A stretch of 64,000 nucleotides of DNA from Eudorina sp. 2006-703-Eu-15 (GCA_003117195.1 BDSI01000093.1:242001-306000), one strand, 5' to 3'. Counted from the first letter of the stretch, positions 24,882 through 37,681 are shown. Program-made: numbers and translations. Notes: generated from the sequence alone by a model not told the origin.

Positions 24882-27185
24882 TTAAACAACTATCTTCAGA
24901 TTCGCGTTGCGACACAGCAAGCAGGTCAAACGCTGAGGCCGTGCAACGGAACACCCAGTCGGTTTGGCGCCTGCTTGGAAAAATCCGTGAGCATGCAAGG
25001 TCCACTCGTCGCCCTCCATGAAATGCGCATTGCCTACTTCTTCCAAATCATAATACGAGCGGCCTCCTCCCTCTGCAACAGCCTTCCAAGCACGCGCCCT
25101 ATCACGTGGACGCAGCACATTGTCGATGACGGGTATCCAGACCTTCCGCATGAAACCACGGTCCTTCCCACGGCCACATTAAAAAGTGAAATTCTGGGTG
25201 AACATACAGCCGGGGACCAAGGACGACGACCCACACATGCACATTCCTGACTTCCAAACACACACGCTCTCTCTCTCCGGTGCGCAGCGGGCTGCCTTCT
25301 ACTAGGGGGCCAACGTTCCTTGAATGCGCCGGGGGCCACCCGACTCATATCGCCTGCAGCAACCGACGTAGCAGCAGCGTCAGAGTCTCCCATTCCCCGA
25401 AGCAATATCAACCCACGCGCTTGTCCAGACACTGAGTCCAGGACACAGCTCAACGCGCGTTCGCTGGTCCAATTTGTGACAAGTGTGCAGATAGAACGCA
25501 AGAGCGCCACCACCCACCAAATGCATTGCAAACCGGGGTAAAAATCTCCAAATCCCCGAACACATATTAGGACGATGATGACGGTGATGACTACCATGAT
25601 AATGATATTTGTTGATGGGGTCGACGTTTCGGGTTGGCCTACGAGGTCGCACACCCTCGGTGTCGCAGCAGTCTCCCTGGCTCCGCTCGGTGAGACAAGC
25701 GACAGGAGCTTGGCAGTCAAGGGCCTCGTCGCATCGACGCCACCTGCGCTCGACATGCACTTCGAATAGCCCGTCGGCCGATCCACACCGCCGCAGCCAC
25801 AGATAATGGCACCAGGCATCGCACTCAAAGCTTTCGTCGAACGGGGACCGCGGCGGCCAAGACGCGAAGGCGCGCGCGGCCATGCGGGAGCCGTGGATGT
25901 CCCGTTTGTTCTCGATAATGGCACTCCTAATCACCATAAACCATAAAACTGCGATGGCCAACCGTTCGGACGCGAGCGATAACGGCCAGCACGCAATTAG
26001 TCGCGTGTCAGTAACACCCAGGCGCGTGCATCATGTTATATGCAGAGGTATCGTCGTGACCTCCAGACAGCGTGCAAGCTAAAGGACCCGAAGTGCAGGC
26101 CACCGCCAACAGTTACGTCACCCCAACCCTGCCAATAACAAGCCAGCAATCTCCACTGCCGACGTCACGTTTTTATTTACCCATCTGCACCCAACTCACA
26201 GATAAGACACAAATAGATTATCACAAATCGAAGCGTGTGTACAGTTATTCAAGCGAATTCAATGGCATGACACGGCAGGAATTCCCCCGGCACAACAATC
26301 CAGCACAGGGATGCAGGCGTCACACCTACGCGTCGTCGTGAGGCATCGTGGTGATCCACAATCGACTTGCCCCATAGCGTTGATCACTCCACCAGCTGAC
26401 TGGTGGCTGTCCTTACCGCACGGCGCAAAACCTCAAGAACGCCGCTAAACCAAACGCTGACGCCTTCGGCCAGCGAGAGTAGGCCCAGATTGATGGTCCA
26501 AAGCGCATCATGCGCCGACAGGCAAAGCCTGTCGATTCCACGGCCGCCCGCTGACACTAAAACGGTTGCTGCCACCATGTGCATTCATCAAGCCGACCCG
26601 ACCGCATGCATCGACACTCCTTTCCCTTAGCCAGGATGGACCGCAACCAAGTACACCACGACGGATTCGACCACCAAGGTACACAACCATCGCACACGGC
26701 ACACGATCAACGAACCCCGCCGCCTTTTGGTTATTGCTCGAAGGCTCCCCAAAGTCTCTACTCTCTGTAGCGCCCTTGCCCCCCGTGCGCCCAGACCTAA
26801 CTGGTGCGCCGGTAAATCTTAATTAGAAAAGAAGAAACACACTACTAACTACGGCCCAATAACGGCCCTCGTTCACAGAGCGGATGACTCGCCATGGACG
26901 CGGAACGTCCACGCAGCAATCGAGGGATGGGCGCGGGCCCCGCTCGGACCACCACCTGAACCCATTTTAAAGCTCGTTTTGGATCCGGTTTGTCGCGTAG
27001 CTGTGGACGTGGCATCCCTGACCTCTCAAGTTGTTTGTTAACGGGGACCTTTCGGGCGACATCACACACCCAATCAAAGCATCCTACTGCGCATCTGTAA
27101 CGATGGGGGCGCGCGCCTACCGCCCTAGTCTTACGGTAGTCGCAGGCGCCGCCAATGCAGCAAGCGCCAACAGAAACGACATCAT
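24882..27185 (-). CDS. Putative secreted or ER-routed protein, exon chain incomplete
   Basis: On the minus strand, 27,135-27,185 encodes MMSFLLALAALAAPATT and ends at a GTAAGA donor, the form of a signal-peptide exon. Further along the strand are coding-like pieces: a hydrophobic stretch at about 26.42-26.55 kb before a GTAAGG donor, an acidic/Trp-rich stretch at about 25.65-25.93 kb (DESFECDAWCHYLWLRRCG), and an exon at 24,882-25,151 (MRKVWIPVIDNVLRPRDRAR and YYDLEEVGNAHFMEGDEW). The last looks most like conserved protein. I could not make all junctions agree, so the linkage into one gene is inference and the product is unknown. It lies downstream of, and on the same strand as, the CBS-DCC gene. 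Confidence 0.35.
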
Positions 27186-27551
27186 GAGATACAATCAGTG
27201 CCAGCATCAATATCAATGGTGCGACAAAACGCTGCTGCGCTGCCCGTCTGGCATCGCTCGGGCCCCGACCGGCCCCAGAACCTTAACACTGCCCCCATAC
27301 TGACTACCTAACCGCAAGTGCGGCCGACGGCCTTCGGCGGAGATCAACTGCCGCCCACCTTCCCGAGTGCACGACGCTTTGAAGTTGTGGTCACGGGTGC
27401 TGGCTACCGGCCGTCAAAAGTCTCATCGGTCGTTCACGAGACCAAGTCCTTTCCGAGGGCACGCCGCCGTCGGTCCCACGGTTATAACTTCCGCCAAGAC
27501 CACAGCCATAAGCCAAGCACAAGCTTTTCTCAAGCCGGCAGTTTAGCGGCT

Positions 27552-29577
27552 TTACCAATCGACACTGCACTCCTCGTCCACGTCGGAGCAGGTGGTGATC
27601 CCAGCCTTGCTCATTTGCAACTTCTTTCCCGCCAGCAGCGTGTCCATCGCGCTACCCAACGAAAGGCGATTGCGAGAGATGAAGTCGTAGAGCACATCCA
27701 CCGCGTTGGTAAAAAGCGGCAACTCCATCAGGAAGGCCAGCCAGCCCAGACCCACGACGGTGTACATGGCGCGGATAGCATCAGTGCCCTGCAACCCATG
27801 CCGCGACGGTGCACGTTAAACATTCACAGGTAGGATAGCTGCGTGCAATCTCGTTAAAGAAAACGTGGAACTCACCATTAGCACCGAGCCATCTGGCCGG
27901 ATAGCGTGAATGGTCGTCATTGCCTCGTCGACACTGATGCCCATGTTCTTCGAGGGCCGGTACTTTGATGACGACACGTCCACGAAGATAATGCGGCCGG
28001 CACCCTGCATGCAAAAGCGCACGTTCACAACCCCGTAGACGTGTCCCGCTCGAGCACTGCCAACGACTTCATATTGCCGCGGCACATAGACGGTCGCACC
28101 GTACCTTGTCCTGCCGCTGCAGCAGCTCCTTCATGGACGAGCAGATCGGGCAGCTGCCATCGAACAAGTACTGCGACAAGGGTGGTGAACGACAGAGCAC
28201 ATCACGGGGCCATGATTTCATCGTGTACATCGCTTTCACCCAACTAAGAGCACCAATGCCCTGTATGTCTGCTTCATCCGACACGTCCTCACCTTAATCT
28301 GCCAGCTGCCCTTGCCGGCCAGCAAGTCCAGCTCCTCCTTCATCACCTTGTCGTAATCACCCAGAGGCTTGAAGATATCAGAACGGGAGACAAGGCCTAG
28401 CGGGTGCCCTGCGAAGACATGTGGCGGTTGAAGGCCCGATTAAGAAAGCCTCCTTGATAGAATTCAAGTGGACAATGCGCGACCCCTCATGACTGGCGGC
28501 CGCCGTTGTCAGTGCTGCAACAACCGGGCTTGTTTACCCTGACGTGTACATGAAGCGTTCTTAATGGCTTCACGTACATGCCACCCGCACCCGCCATGAC
28601 AGTAAACCGATTTGACGACAATTCTCATTACGTAGCCGGGCGCTAATATTTTTATGACGCATCAGAATAAGAGACGCGCCAGAGTTTCTCCCCACGGAAA
28701 GCAGGCTACCCGTCCCCCTTACCACCAAGGCCAACCTCAATGCTCACCGCTCTCGTCGACGACAGGAATGCGGCGGATGCCGTACTGTAGCATGATGTCA
28801 GCGGCTTCTTGCACAGTTGCACGCAGTGGGATGGTCAAAGCCGGGCTGGTCATGTGCTTCGAGACCTTCTCCGTCATTGTACCACCGGATTTGCGGACGC
28901 GAATGATGTCCTTACGGCTGATGACACCCACAACAGAGCCATCAGCGTCTAGCACCGGCAGGCCGGTCACTTTGTTTAGTAGCGGTATGATGCTCTGAAG
29001 GGTGGCATCGGGCTTTGTCGTGAGAATGCCCTGCGACGCCTTGCGCATAATGGCCTCCACCCCGCCCATGGGGCAAGACCTGCACATCAAAAGACATTCC
29101 GTCACAAAGTTGTACCTTGGTGCCACATGCTGACGAAAGCTGACGAAAGCATGTTTGCCCCCCAACAAACACAGAACTTGTAACTTTTATGCATGCAATT
29201 GTAAGAGAAGCAGTGTTGACGTCAGTCTGCCAGCAAAGCGCTTCACCGTCTCGTTCAAATACTCACATCTCGCCATAGACCTCGTCATGCGCGGACGGCT
29301 GATTCTTATGCTGTTGGTGCTTCACAAGACTAGTAATAGGGACTTGGACAGACATTGGCTCCGAAGCAGACACTCGCAACAGCATTCGGTCCGCCCGGTG
29401 CGGCGTGCGCAGGCGGGCGCTCTGAGTCGCAATCGGACGGGGCTCCTCTCGACCACTAAAACAAGCCGCTGAGCTCACCGGCGCCACCACATGGCGGCGA
29501 TGGGTCTGGCCCGACTTGATGCGGCCCGAAACTTGCTGGGCGGCGCGGATGGATGACACCACTGGTGCAAAAGCCAT
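27552..29577 (-). CDS. CBS-pair / DCC (DUF393) fusion protein, probably plastid-targeted
   Basis: Model: complement(join(27552..27788, 27876..28004, 28105..28170, 28293..28408, 28748..29079, 29267..29577)), 396 residues, all phases consistent. The first about 70 residues are rich in Ser/Arg/Ala with few acidic residues (MAFAPVVSSIRAAQQVSGRI), as in plastid transit peptides. Exon 2 holds CBS motif 1 (GLPVLDADGSVVGVISRKDI) and most of motif 2 (YGIRRIPVVDESG), completed in exon 3 (HPLGLVSRSDIF). Exons 4-6 form a DCC domain: YLFDGSCPICSSM carries the DGxCPxC signature, followed by VDVSSSKYRP, TTIHAIRPDGS and VVGLGWLAF. CBS pairs bind adenosine nucleotides; DCC domains are thioredoxin-fold, thiol-disulfide-oxidoreductase-like. 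A nucleotide-sensing redox role in the plastid is inferred. Confidence 0.85.
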
Positions 29578-30407
29578 GTTAATTTACTGAAGAATGTATG
29601 AATCGATGAGGAAGGAAGCTGCGAAAATGAGTCAGCGCAGATGTCAGGAACGAATGTGTTTTGAGATATTCTATGTGGCTGGTGAGTAAGAAGGTTCGTA
29701 CTAGGCTTGTAAGGTAAGAGAAGGGCAAATTGCAATTTGTTCAACTTGTCCTTCAGATGAGCTCAAAAAGTGTCAGGACAGGACCCTGAAAACGTAAGGC
29801 CCTAAGAAGCGGCAGAAGGTGCGACCCGTAAAGCCGCCGAGAACATTCAAGGGTTCCTTGTGCAGACGTGCTCTATACGTCTACAGTTAGATTGGACAGG
29901 ATAAACTTCACTGAGCCGCATCTGGATCTGATTATGCGTAAAGAGGTAAGGTTACGGCAAGAGGGCGCCTTGCCGTGACGCTCCTTACGAGAATGATGAT
30001 AAAAGATTCTCCGAACACATGGGACATCCATGAACATAGGGCATGCCGGCAGGTTTCACCAAAGTATCGTTGCATTGGGCGCTCGACGGACTCGAGGCGC
30101 CACTGAGCGAACGGCACTATTTATCTGTACCCAATTATTGAATACAACATAACTCCTTTCAATAAATCTCTTTGGAAAAGCTGCCCCGTCAAACTGTGTT
30201 TCAAACTCGTTGGCAACTCCTCGACTTCTATTCTTTGTTCCCAGTTCGCTTTGCCCGTCATCCATTGCCCGTCAGTACGTACACTATGCTCATCACGGAT
30301 AAAGTAAAGTTGGCATGGTGTCCAACTGCACCGTGGGCGTCGATACACAATTGGGAACACCGTCGATGCCCCAGCTGTCCTAACATCACCACAGACTGAA
30401 CCATTGT
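29578..30407. other. Upstream region of the CBS-DCC gene
   Basis: No gene recognised. It separates the CBS-DCC start codon from the left boundary of the PARN-derived duplication at 30,408. The CBS-DCC promoter and 5' UTR should lie in the first few hundred bases; no specific element is evident. Confidence 0.4.
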
Positions 30408-32299
30408 TTACTGATAACTGAAAAATTTAGCGCAGCCTGGAGTTACAACTGCCCGACCAGGAACGGAGTCGTGTTGCTGAAGACCCGCACACAGCCCCCA
30501 CACGACGGTTCCGGGCCCCCCAACTGCCCCAACCTCGTCACCCACAGCACAGCGGCAGATGCCGACCAGACTTTCGTCACCAGCTCCCGCCGCAGCATCT
30601 TTCCTTCAGTGAGAAGGATTCGGCTGGTTCGGTGGCGGGGCCTCGGTGGTGGGCACGGCGGAGCGAGCCCGAGCGACGGAGGCCGCACCGACTGCTGCAT
30701 AACGCGGCCAGCAGCACCAGCCAGCCAGCCATTCCAGAGAACCAGTATTCTTACAGACGTCGACACTGGCCCGTGCATACTCCCCGGACCGTGGATCATT
30801 AGGTCAGGCCGTTAAGACATCCCACGGCTCCGCCCTGATACGCCCTGATATGGCACCGTTTGTGCGGTTTGTGTCAACACGCACGCACGCATGTTTTGCA
30901 CTGATGGGCGTCAACCCCGCGAATGCGAACGGCCCGGTTGAATCTACAAGCGTCGAACTGTCTATGGGTATCTTGCCGTCTTCAGCCCGCGCCTCCTGGT
31001 TTGGTGCCCGGTGCTGGGCTCGGAACGAAACGTAGCCTAGAACGAGCCCGTGCCGACAGTGTGCTCGCCTCATCAGTTCCGCGCACCCGGCACCCGCCAG
31101 CCCTGGGAAAATGGCGCAACATCCGGGAAACCGCCTGAGGCACCACAGCCTCAGGGAACATCACCACGGTTCTCGCCTAGCCTCATTGAACCGCGCCATA
31201 TCGCACGGCACAGCGACCGTTACATAATGAGGCACTGCCGCTGAGAGCCCTGCGGCTGCTGCGGCTCCTCCTCAGACTCCACTCGGGGACGCTTGGCAGG
31301 CCGCTGAGCAGCGGGATTGGCCGCGGCAGCGGCGGGAGCCGCCACCACCCCGGCGCCAGCGGCGTTAGCGCCGCCGGCCCGGCCGCCAGCGGCCGCCAGC
31401 CGCGGGCCGCCGGACGCGGCTGGTAACGGCCACGTGCCGGCTGCGAGCATCTCGTCCTTGCGGGCGTGGTATTGCACGTACGGCAGCACCTGCCCCACAG
31501 GTCGGTGAGGGGACGTCATCGGGTGGTGAGCTCGTGGCGGGTCGCAACCTGATCCCGGGTACACTTATTGTGCTGCCGCCATAAGGGCCGCTGAAGTCGC
31601 TGTCCCTAGCGGGGTCGCTTGTTCCCAGGGCGGCCGCAGTCATGATATGAACGGATTCAGGTTGTCAGGCAGGTTTTCCGCTGCGTCCCGATCCGGCCCG
31701 GTCCATTCCGTGCCTCGCCACCCGTCCCGCCGTCGGTCGTTGCGGCGTCGCGTCCCAATCGCTGCGGCAGCCCGGGCGACCCGTGACCAACGCCCCCCCT
31801 GCGCCTGAAGCCCTGATGCCCCCCCCGGGCATGGCGCGGTGACAACAAGGCGGCAGGCATTGTTGCCGGCCGCGCTGACTCCGCGCCATGCCCGTGAATC
31901 GCGGTTCCCCCGTTGCTTGCGGCCCCTCCCCCCACTTCCCCCATCATCCCTTTATCCCCTCTTGCTCCCTCAGGACCTGCGCCACACGGACACCCCACAG
32001 ACCCGCCAACCCGCGCGCAGCGACGCCCATGATGCATCATTCCGGTATGCAGACGTGCAGAGGCTTCCGGGACGACCAAGTCCAGGTGCCGCCGCGCCTG
32101 TGTCGCTGCCCAAGGACATTCCCCGTCTCTCAGCCCCTCGTTGTTGAAAGGCCCCGCTTTGCATCTCACCGGCCTCCATCCCTCCCGTCCCCCCCTTGCC
32201 TTCCCGTCTCCCCCTGGCCCCCCGTCCATCCCTGCCCTCCCTTGCCTTCCTGTCTCCCCCTGCCCTAACACCCCCCCTTCCCCACCTCGGCACACAGCC
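30408..32299 (-). repeat. Left end of the duplicated PARN 3' segment
   Basis: Nearly identical to 40,237-42,116 over about 1.89 kb, including PARN 3' flank, last exon and last intron, with scattered substitutions and short indels (more in the intron after 31,890). Similarity stops abruptly inside the equivalent of exon 42103..42216, 15 exon bases past its donor, so upstream PARN exons are missing from this copy. Confidence 0.9.
31220..31489 (-). pseudogene. Orphan copy of the PARN last exon
   Basis: Matches PARN exon 41048..41317, including the cag acceptor and the C terminus SQRQCLIM. The 90-codon frame is still open; one visible replacement is Arg to His (VQYHARKDEM against VQYRARKDEM). 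All upstream exons are absent, so it is treated as a gene fragment. It could still be transcribed or used as an alternative terminal exon by readthrough. Confidence 0.75.
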
Positions 32300-32721
32300 T
32301 GCGAGTACGGCGGATACGCACCTTCCACCACATCCGTGCCCGGGGACGATTTCCCCCATACTGCGCCACCTGGAATGGACGTTACCCCCCAGGGCACGAC
32401 AGGCAGTATGGGGATGAGGCTCCGGCGGGGCGTCTGGGTAGGGTAGGAGGTACAGTATGCCTCAAGCCAGCCTGCGAGCAAGCCGAACCGAGGTACCCTG
32501 GAATGCTTTTGGTTTGCGGCCGGTCAAGGCTTGTGAGCTGCGAGGGAGGGCTTAGGAGGTAGCGAGTGGCAAGACGAGGCAAGGCAACAGACTAGCAGGG
32601 TGCTCGGCAGGCAAGGTTAGCGCAACAGCGACAGTTACGCACACCGTCCGACAGCTCTCGACCGTCACGTCTCGACCGTCTAGTCACGAGACTGCTTTCC
32701 GTCATACAAGACTCGCACGCA

Positions 32722-33036
32722 TTAGGTAGGGTCACTTGCGTCGTGATTAATGTCCTCCGCCGAGGGAGGGCCGCGGCAGTGGGGGGCAACCACGTCGTCG
32801 GGGCCCGCACCCTCGCCGCCAGTGTCGCTGTCACTGGCACTGGCACTATCACTGTAGCAGGTGCTGGCGCTGTGGGCGGGCATGCCGGGGCCGAAGGTCG
32901 GAGTGAACATGGCGAACATGTCCGGTTCGTCGTCGCTGAAGTCCAGCTCGCTGACGTCGTAATACTCGCCATCATCGTCGTAATTGTCATCGACAACGAT
33001 GTAAGGAGTGGAGGACAGGTTGACAGGTCTGGCGCG
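32722..33036 (-). CDS. Acidic C-terminal exon of an unrecognised protein
   Basis: On the minus strand an acceptor (atggacag) near 33,040 is followed by a frame reading PYIVVDDNYDDDGEYYDVSE, then FTPTFGPGMPAHSASTCYSD and a Ser/Asp-rich tail, stopping at 32,722. The steady acidic bias argues for coding. Possible upstream exons at 33.1-33.4 kb include a hydrophobic stretch (LLRAVLCFLFYLVIVPEAAP), but the connection is not established. No domain is recognised. It lies inside the 7.66 kb block that interrupts the PARN duplication. Confidence 0.4.
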   Translation of the reverse strand, partial: RARPVNLSSTPYIVVDDNYDDDGEYYDVSELDFSDDEPDMFAMFTPTFGPGMPAHSASTCYSDSASASDSDTGGEGAGPDDVVAPHCRGPPSAEDINHDASDPT

Positions 33037-33694
33037 CCCATGCTGTCCATTTGCGGCGCGAAGTCGGCCCCTGCGCCTTCAACCGCCGAGCGAATAGCCT
33101 GACAGATAGGCTGAGGCTGTGGTGTCCAATAAGGTGGCGATGGAGGCGCTGGGGGCGGTGAGTTGCGGTTCTCTGGGTTGTGGGCACCAAGTTCGCCATG
33201 GCCCCGAATAGTTGCGGTCCTTTGTGGCCGCTGCGAAGTGCTGAAGCAGCGGCGCTGCCTCGGGGACTATCACTAAGTAGAAAAGAAAGCAAAGAACGGC
33301 TCGCAGCAGAGGCAGTCGGCGCGGATTGGTGGGCGACGCGGCCAGGAGGACCTGGACGCGGCGCCTTTGCGCTCCAGCGTCCACACTTCGCTCTAGGCTG
33401 TAGGATTATTTTACGTAGTATTCAATCAAGCCAGAATGGCTTGTTTGTTTCCTGCATGGGGTGTACGACTCCGTTTCGGTGACCAGCGACTGAAAGGCGA
33501 GAGCGATGGTCACGCTCTCCGCTTGACGCGTGCATAATTGTCTTTCTTGCTTTCGCCTTCTTGGACCACCTCCCAACCTTCTTGCACCACCTCCTCACGT
33601 TTGCTCTTCTTGAACCACCTCCCACCTTCTTGCGCCGCAACATGGACCTCATACCAAGGTTTGTTCCTTGCTAGCAGCCCAAGGGCGCCGCGCG

Positions 33695-36600
33695 ATGGAT
33701 GCTGAGGCTGTGCATCGGCAATGCCCTGGTCGCAGGTCCGAAGTGCAGATCCTTACGACCAGCCTTGCGACCAAGCTCAACCCTAATCAGCTCGCGAACT
33801 TCCGGGTCGACGACCTGCAGCTGCTGGTCGAGAGGGGCTATTTAAACTTAGCCGCTCTGGAGGCTGCACGCGAGGAGGACTTGCGCGAGGCGGGCCTTAA
33901 AACCGCCCTAATTCGCATCCTGCAGCAAGCCGGAGTCGTGGGTGAGTGGGACGGTGACGTGCTATTACCTTCTGCCCTGGAGAACGTGAAGAGGCGCAGG
34001 ACCGTAGTGAGTGAGACCGGCTACGGCTGCTATCTTTTGAGATGCGCATGTAGCTAGCAGGGGCGTTATGCATGCCGCGTGAAGCCGCCCTGCGAGTCCC
34101 GCGACTCCATCTCGTCATTCCATCGCGATAGCAGGAACCGCGATAGCCCTCCCGTAGGGCCTACGGCAGCTCCTTGTTGAGATGCGCATGGATTCGCAGG
34201 GTATTATGCATGCCGTGCGAAGCCGCCCTGTGAGTTTGCGTGCACCCAGTTGCGGTCGCAATCGGCTGGCTCTCCCAGGCACTTCGACGTTGTTGTGGCG
34301 CGCATTCGTCTTTGTTTGCGATACTGGAAGCGCCCTGGGTCGAACGCACATCCCACCTCCGCCGCGTGTCAGCACCCTCGCGCCCAACCCGCACCGCACC
34401 CCACACACCAGACCGCATCGAGCGCGTGAAGCGGCATGCAATATCAACCTGCATGTGCCCCCCGGCCGCTCCCACGTTGTGCAGGCGCGGCGGCCGGGCC
34501 GGGCCCAGGGAGCACGGGTGAGTAGCTGTTGATTGGTTGTTGGTTGGAGGGTTGGACAATTAGTGGGCTAGTTCCCTACAGGGCACTATAGGTGGTATTT
34601 TGTCAGTAGTGGTCCCCACCGGTCCCTACTAGTCTCCATGTGTTGCACCCCCACCTGTTGAGACCGCAGCTCGAGTAGTCAGCAGCTAGGCCCACTAATG
34701 TTGTTATGGACCGTCATTGCTTGCGGTACTGAGAACACGAAGCACTCGTCTGTTTGCCCTTGTACGCTCCTAGCCTGTGTTGGATCAGCCTACTCGTGTG
34801 ACCTGCAGGCCTTATATGTCCCTCAGGGTCGTGGTGTTGTGCCCCACGTGTCACGAAAACTTCCTGTCCCTGTTTCCAGCTCCCGTGGCCCTGCTGCACA
34901 CGCCCAGTGACCCTGCCTCTGCTGCTTGCTGCTCTGGTGTTGTCTGTGAGTTGCAGCCGCCGCATCACAACCCCTCGCCGAGGTTCCCTGCTCGAGTGTG
35001 ATGCGCCTGGTGGACGCGGGCGTGACCGTCGGCTCCTGCTGCCTGGTCAGCTTTAAAGGCCGGAAATACGTGCTGGCCGCGCGCCACTGCATGAACGCCA
35101 AGCCCGGCCAGCCCATCGACGTGACGAGCTTCACAGTCTGCGGCCACAAGCTCAGGCAAGGAGGTGTTTCAGGGTTCGACAGGGGGGTAGCCTACGTTTC
35201 CGGGGCTCCCCGAAACCCTCCCTTACCCGTCCCGGGGCCCCACCCGGCCTAAAATCCTTCAGGGGCCCCCCGGAACCGGCCCATGACCATTCCGGGGGTA
35301 TGGCCGGCGCGAAACGATGTGCTAGTGATATTGAGGGCTGGGCTGCTTGTGCCGCCGGTGCGCATGTAAGGGTCTTCAGGAGTATGGCAGCACTTTACAA
35401 GGAGCCTGGCAGCACCTTACAAGAAGCCCATTGCCGCCGCCAGCGTGGCCGCCACCCCGTCAGCAGCCTCCCCCTCCTCCTCGTCCCCCTCCTCGTCCTC
35501 CTCCTCCCCACCGCCCCCCCCTGCTCTTTGTCCCAACCTCCCCATCCTCGCTCGCTCTTTCGCTCGCTGCCTCGTCATCGGTAGCTGGGTAGGCAAGCTG
35601 ACACAACTCAGCATCCTCCACTCCCTCGCTTGGGCTGCTGCAGCTTGTCCTTCTTGGGAGCCATGATGCTAGCTAGCGAGAAGCGTCGCTTACAAGCGTA
35701 CGCTATGTGGTGAAGTCAACTCCGGTCTGGGCGGGTTCAAGCTTCATGCCGGTCGGATGCAGTCAAGGCCGCTCGCGATCGCCGATCGTCCGGTGGCCAT
35801 CCCCTGCGGGCCCCGGATACGCGCCCTACGGGCCCGTGTTTCCTTCGGGGGGCGCCCGGAACCGGCCGGCCGTCCGGCCGGGCCGGCCCCCCGTACGGCA
35901 CGCTCCGCGGGCCCAAATCCTTCCGGGCCCGCCCGGAGCCGGCCTTCGGCCGCCCGGGGTTTTGGGCCAAATCCTAAAAGTTTCCGGGTACGGACGGTTT
36001 TAATAACCCTGAAGTGTTTACGACGATATCACTACTTGCTCTTGCGTGAGACTGCCTAACCGCAGCTGGGTCCAAAGGAATGGACACGCTTCAGCCCAGT
36101 AGTTAGCCCCTAACGTGCTTGATGTCTGTACCTTCCTCTGTAATGGGTAGCGCGACTTCGACAATGCCATGGGCATGTGTGCAGGCATGTCGCCAGCTTC
36201 CCGAAGCACGACGCCACGATGCTGCTGCTGGACGACGGTACAGAGCTGCCTGACGTGCTGCGGAACCCTATCCCCTTCAAGTGAGTCTCGGTCGGCTTAA
36301 CCACTGGTGGAGCAAGCGCACATCGGTACAGCAACACTGCCGTGTGAGACTTCCTGTGCAGCCGGCTCCAGTCGTCGCTCAATGCCCATATGCCTCTCGT
36401 GCGGGGGCCTTTGATGTTGCTTAGGTTCCATCTTCAACCGGGACTCGGATATATCCACGCCCATGCCAATCAGGGTGCGCGTGTTGTACTTGCTCACATG
36501 CCCCCTTGGCCTCCTTGCCCGCTTGCTGTCTGCCTGTCCGCCACAGCGTGGACGGCGGCGTAGGGCTGATGCGTGGCATGATGATCAGGCTGATTGGCTT

Positions 36601-37381
36601 TCCGCTCGCGGCAGACAAGACCATCATGGGCTTCGAGCAGTCCGGCATCCCCCTGGTCGCCCCGGGTCACGTCTGCTGGCTCAGTGAGGAGGCGGACGAG
36701 GCGATCGGCTCGTACCCAGGCAGGTCACGGCGCCGGCCCCCGTTACCTACTTCTTGACGGCTTGCGCGCATCACGTGATAGCAGCTGTAGCTGGATAAGG
36801 TTGGAGGCCGGCGTGAATTCCTGGATACCACTGCCGGTGTGACTTTGACCTGCCCAATCCATCCTGTGCCGAGCCTCCAAACCGCTCTTACACGCGGGTT
36901 GTGCGCAGGGGGGCTCCCCAACTGCAGCGGCGGCGCTGTGGCCTTCGGCCCGCCGTTCCAGTACCTGGCCGGCATGCACACGAGCATCATGTGGCACGAG
37001 CACGGAGCCAAGCAGAAGGACATCGCAACAGCAGCGGACCAGGACGACGCAAGTGGCAGTGGCAGCGGTGCACCAGCAGCAGCGGCCGCAGCGGCTGGCG
37101 GCGAGCTTGTGGTGGAGACAGACACGTGGTCCGCTGACGACGGCGCCACGGGGCTGACCGTACAGGCGTCGGCGTGCGGTGGCAGCAGGAAGCGGAAGCC
37201 CGCTAGCCGGCAGGAGGGCGTGGCTCGCGACTGCGACGTGCAGTACTGCCTCGACAACGTGGAGCACAAGCCGTGCATTGGGATGTTCGTGCCTGCACAC
37301 GTGCTCGTCCGGCTGCTGCGCCGCTGCCAGGAACTGCTGGCTTCAGCTCGTGACGAGGACCGGGTTGCGCTGAGCGAGTAG
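33695..37381 (+). CDS. SAM-like plus trypsin-like serine protease
   Basis: Model: join(33695..33941, 34485..34517, 34957..35155, 36185..36280, 36547..36719, 36909..37381), 406 residues. Exon 1 is a helical SAM-like domain (LERGYLNLAALEAAREEDL-type, then LKTALIRILQQAG). Exons 3-6 form a chymotrypsin-fold protease: the His sits in YVLAARHCMNAKPG (usual form TAAHC), the Asp in FPKHDATMLLLDD and the Ser in GLPNCSGGAVAF (usual form GDSGGP). A Ser/Ala/Gly-rich insert interrupts exon 6 after the catalytic Ser, before a final conserved-looking stretch (CIGMFVPAHVLVRLLRRC). No signal peptide is seen, so a cytosolic or nuclear location is inferred. Two introns (after 35155 and 36719) need GC donors, since only these keep the frame. 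Exon 2 is small and could be skipped without changing phase. Confidence 0.75.
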
Positions 37382-37681
37382 CGCTGGTGACTGGATGCGT
37401 GCCGTGTGTGGATGCTGCAATGCGTCATGGTGTCGGTGGTGGTGTCGGGGTTGACGGCGTGGCTGATGGCTGGCCAATGCCGCCGCCTGCCGAGAACCTG
37501 CCATGCGATGTACAGGAACAGCTAACGGACTGCATGCAAATGCGCCGCTGGTGCCTTGTCGAGGCCAGTGCGGACTTCTGGTGGACGCACGGAACACGGT
37601 GACATGCCATGCAAGTGAGCTGATAGAAGAGCACTGACACACACGCTGTGGGTGGCGATGAGGGCGGCGGCGGTGCGGGCG

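Noticed and set aside
30443..30799. Conserved 118-residue minus-strand frame present in both duplicate copies (also 40,272-40,628)
   Set aside because: Conservation is explained by the recent duplication, and no motif is present. It is more likely PARN 3' flank.
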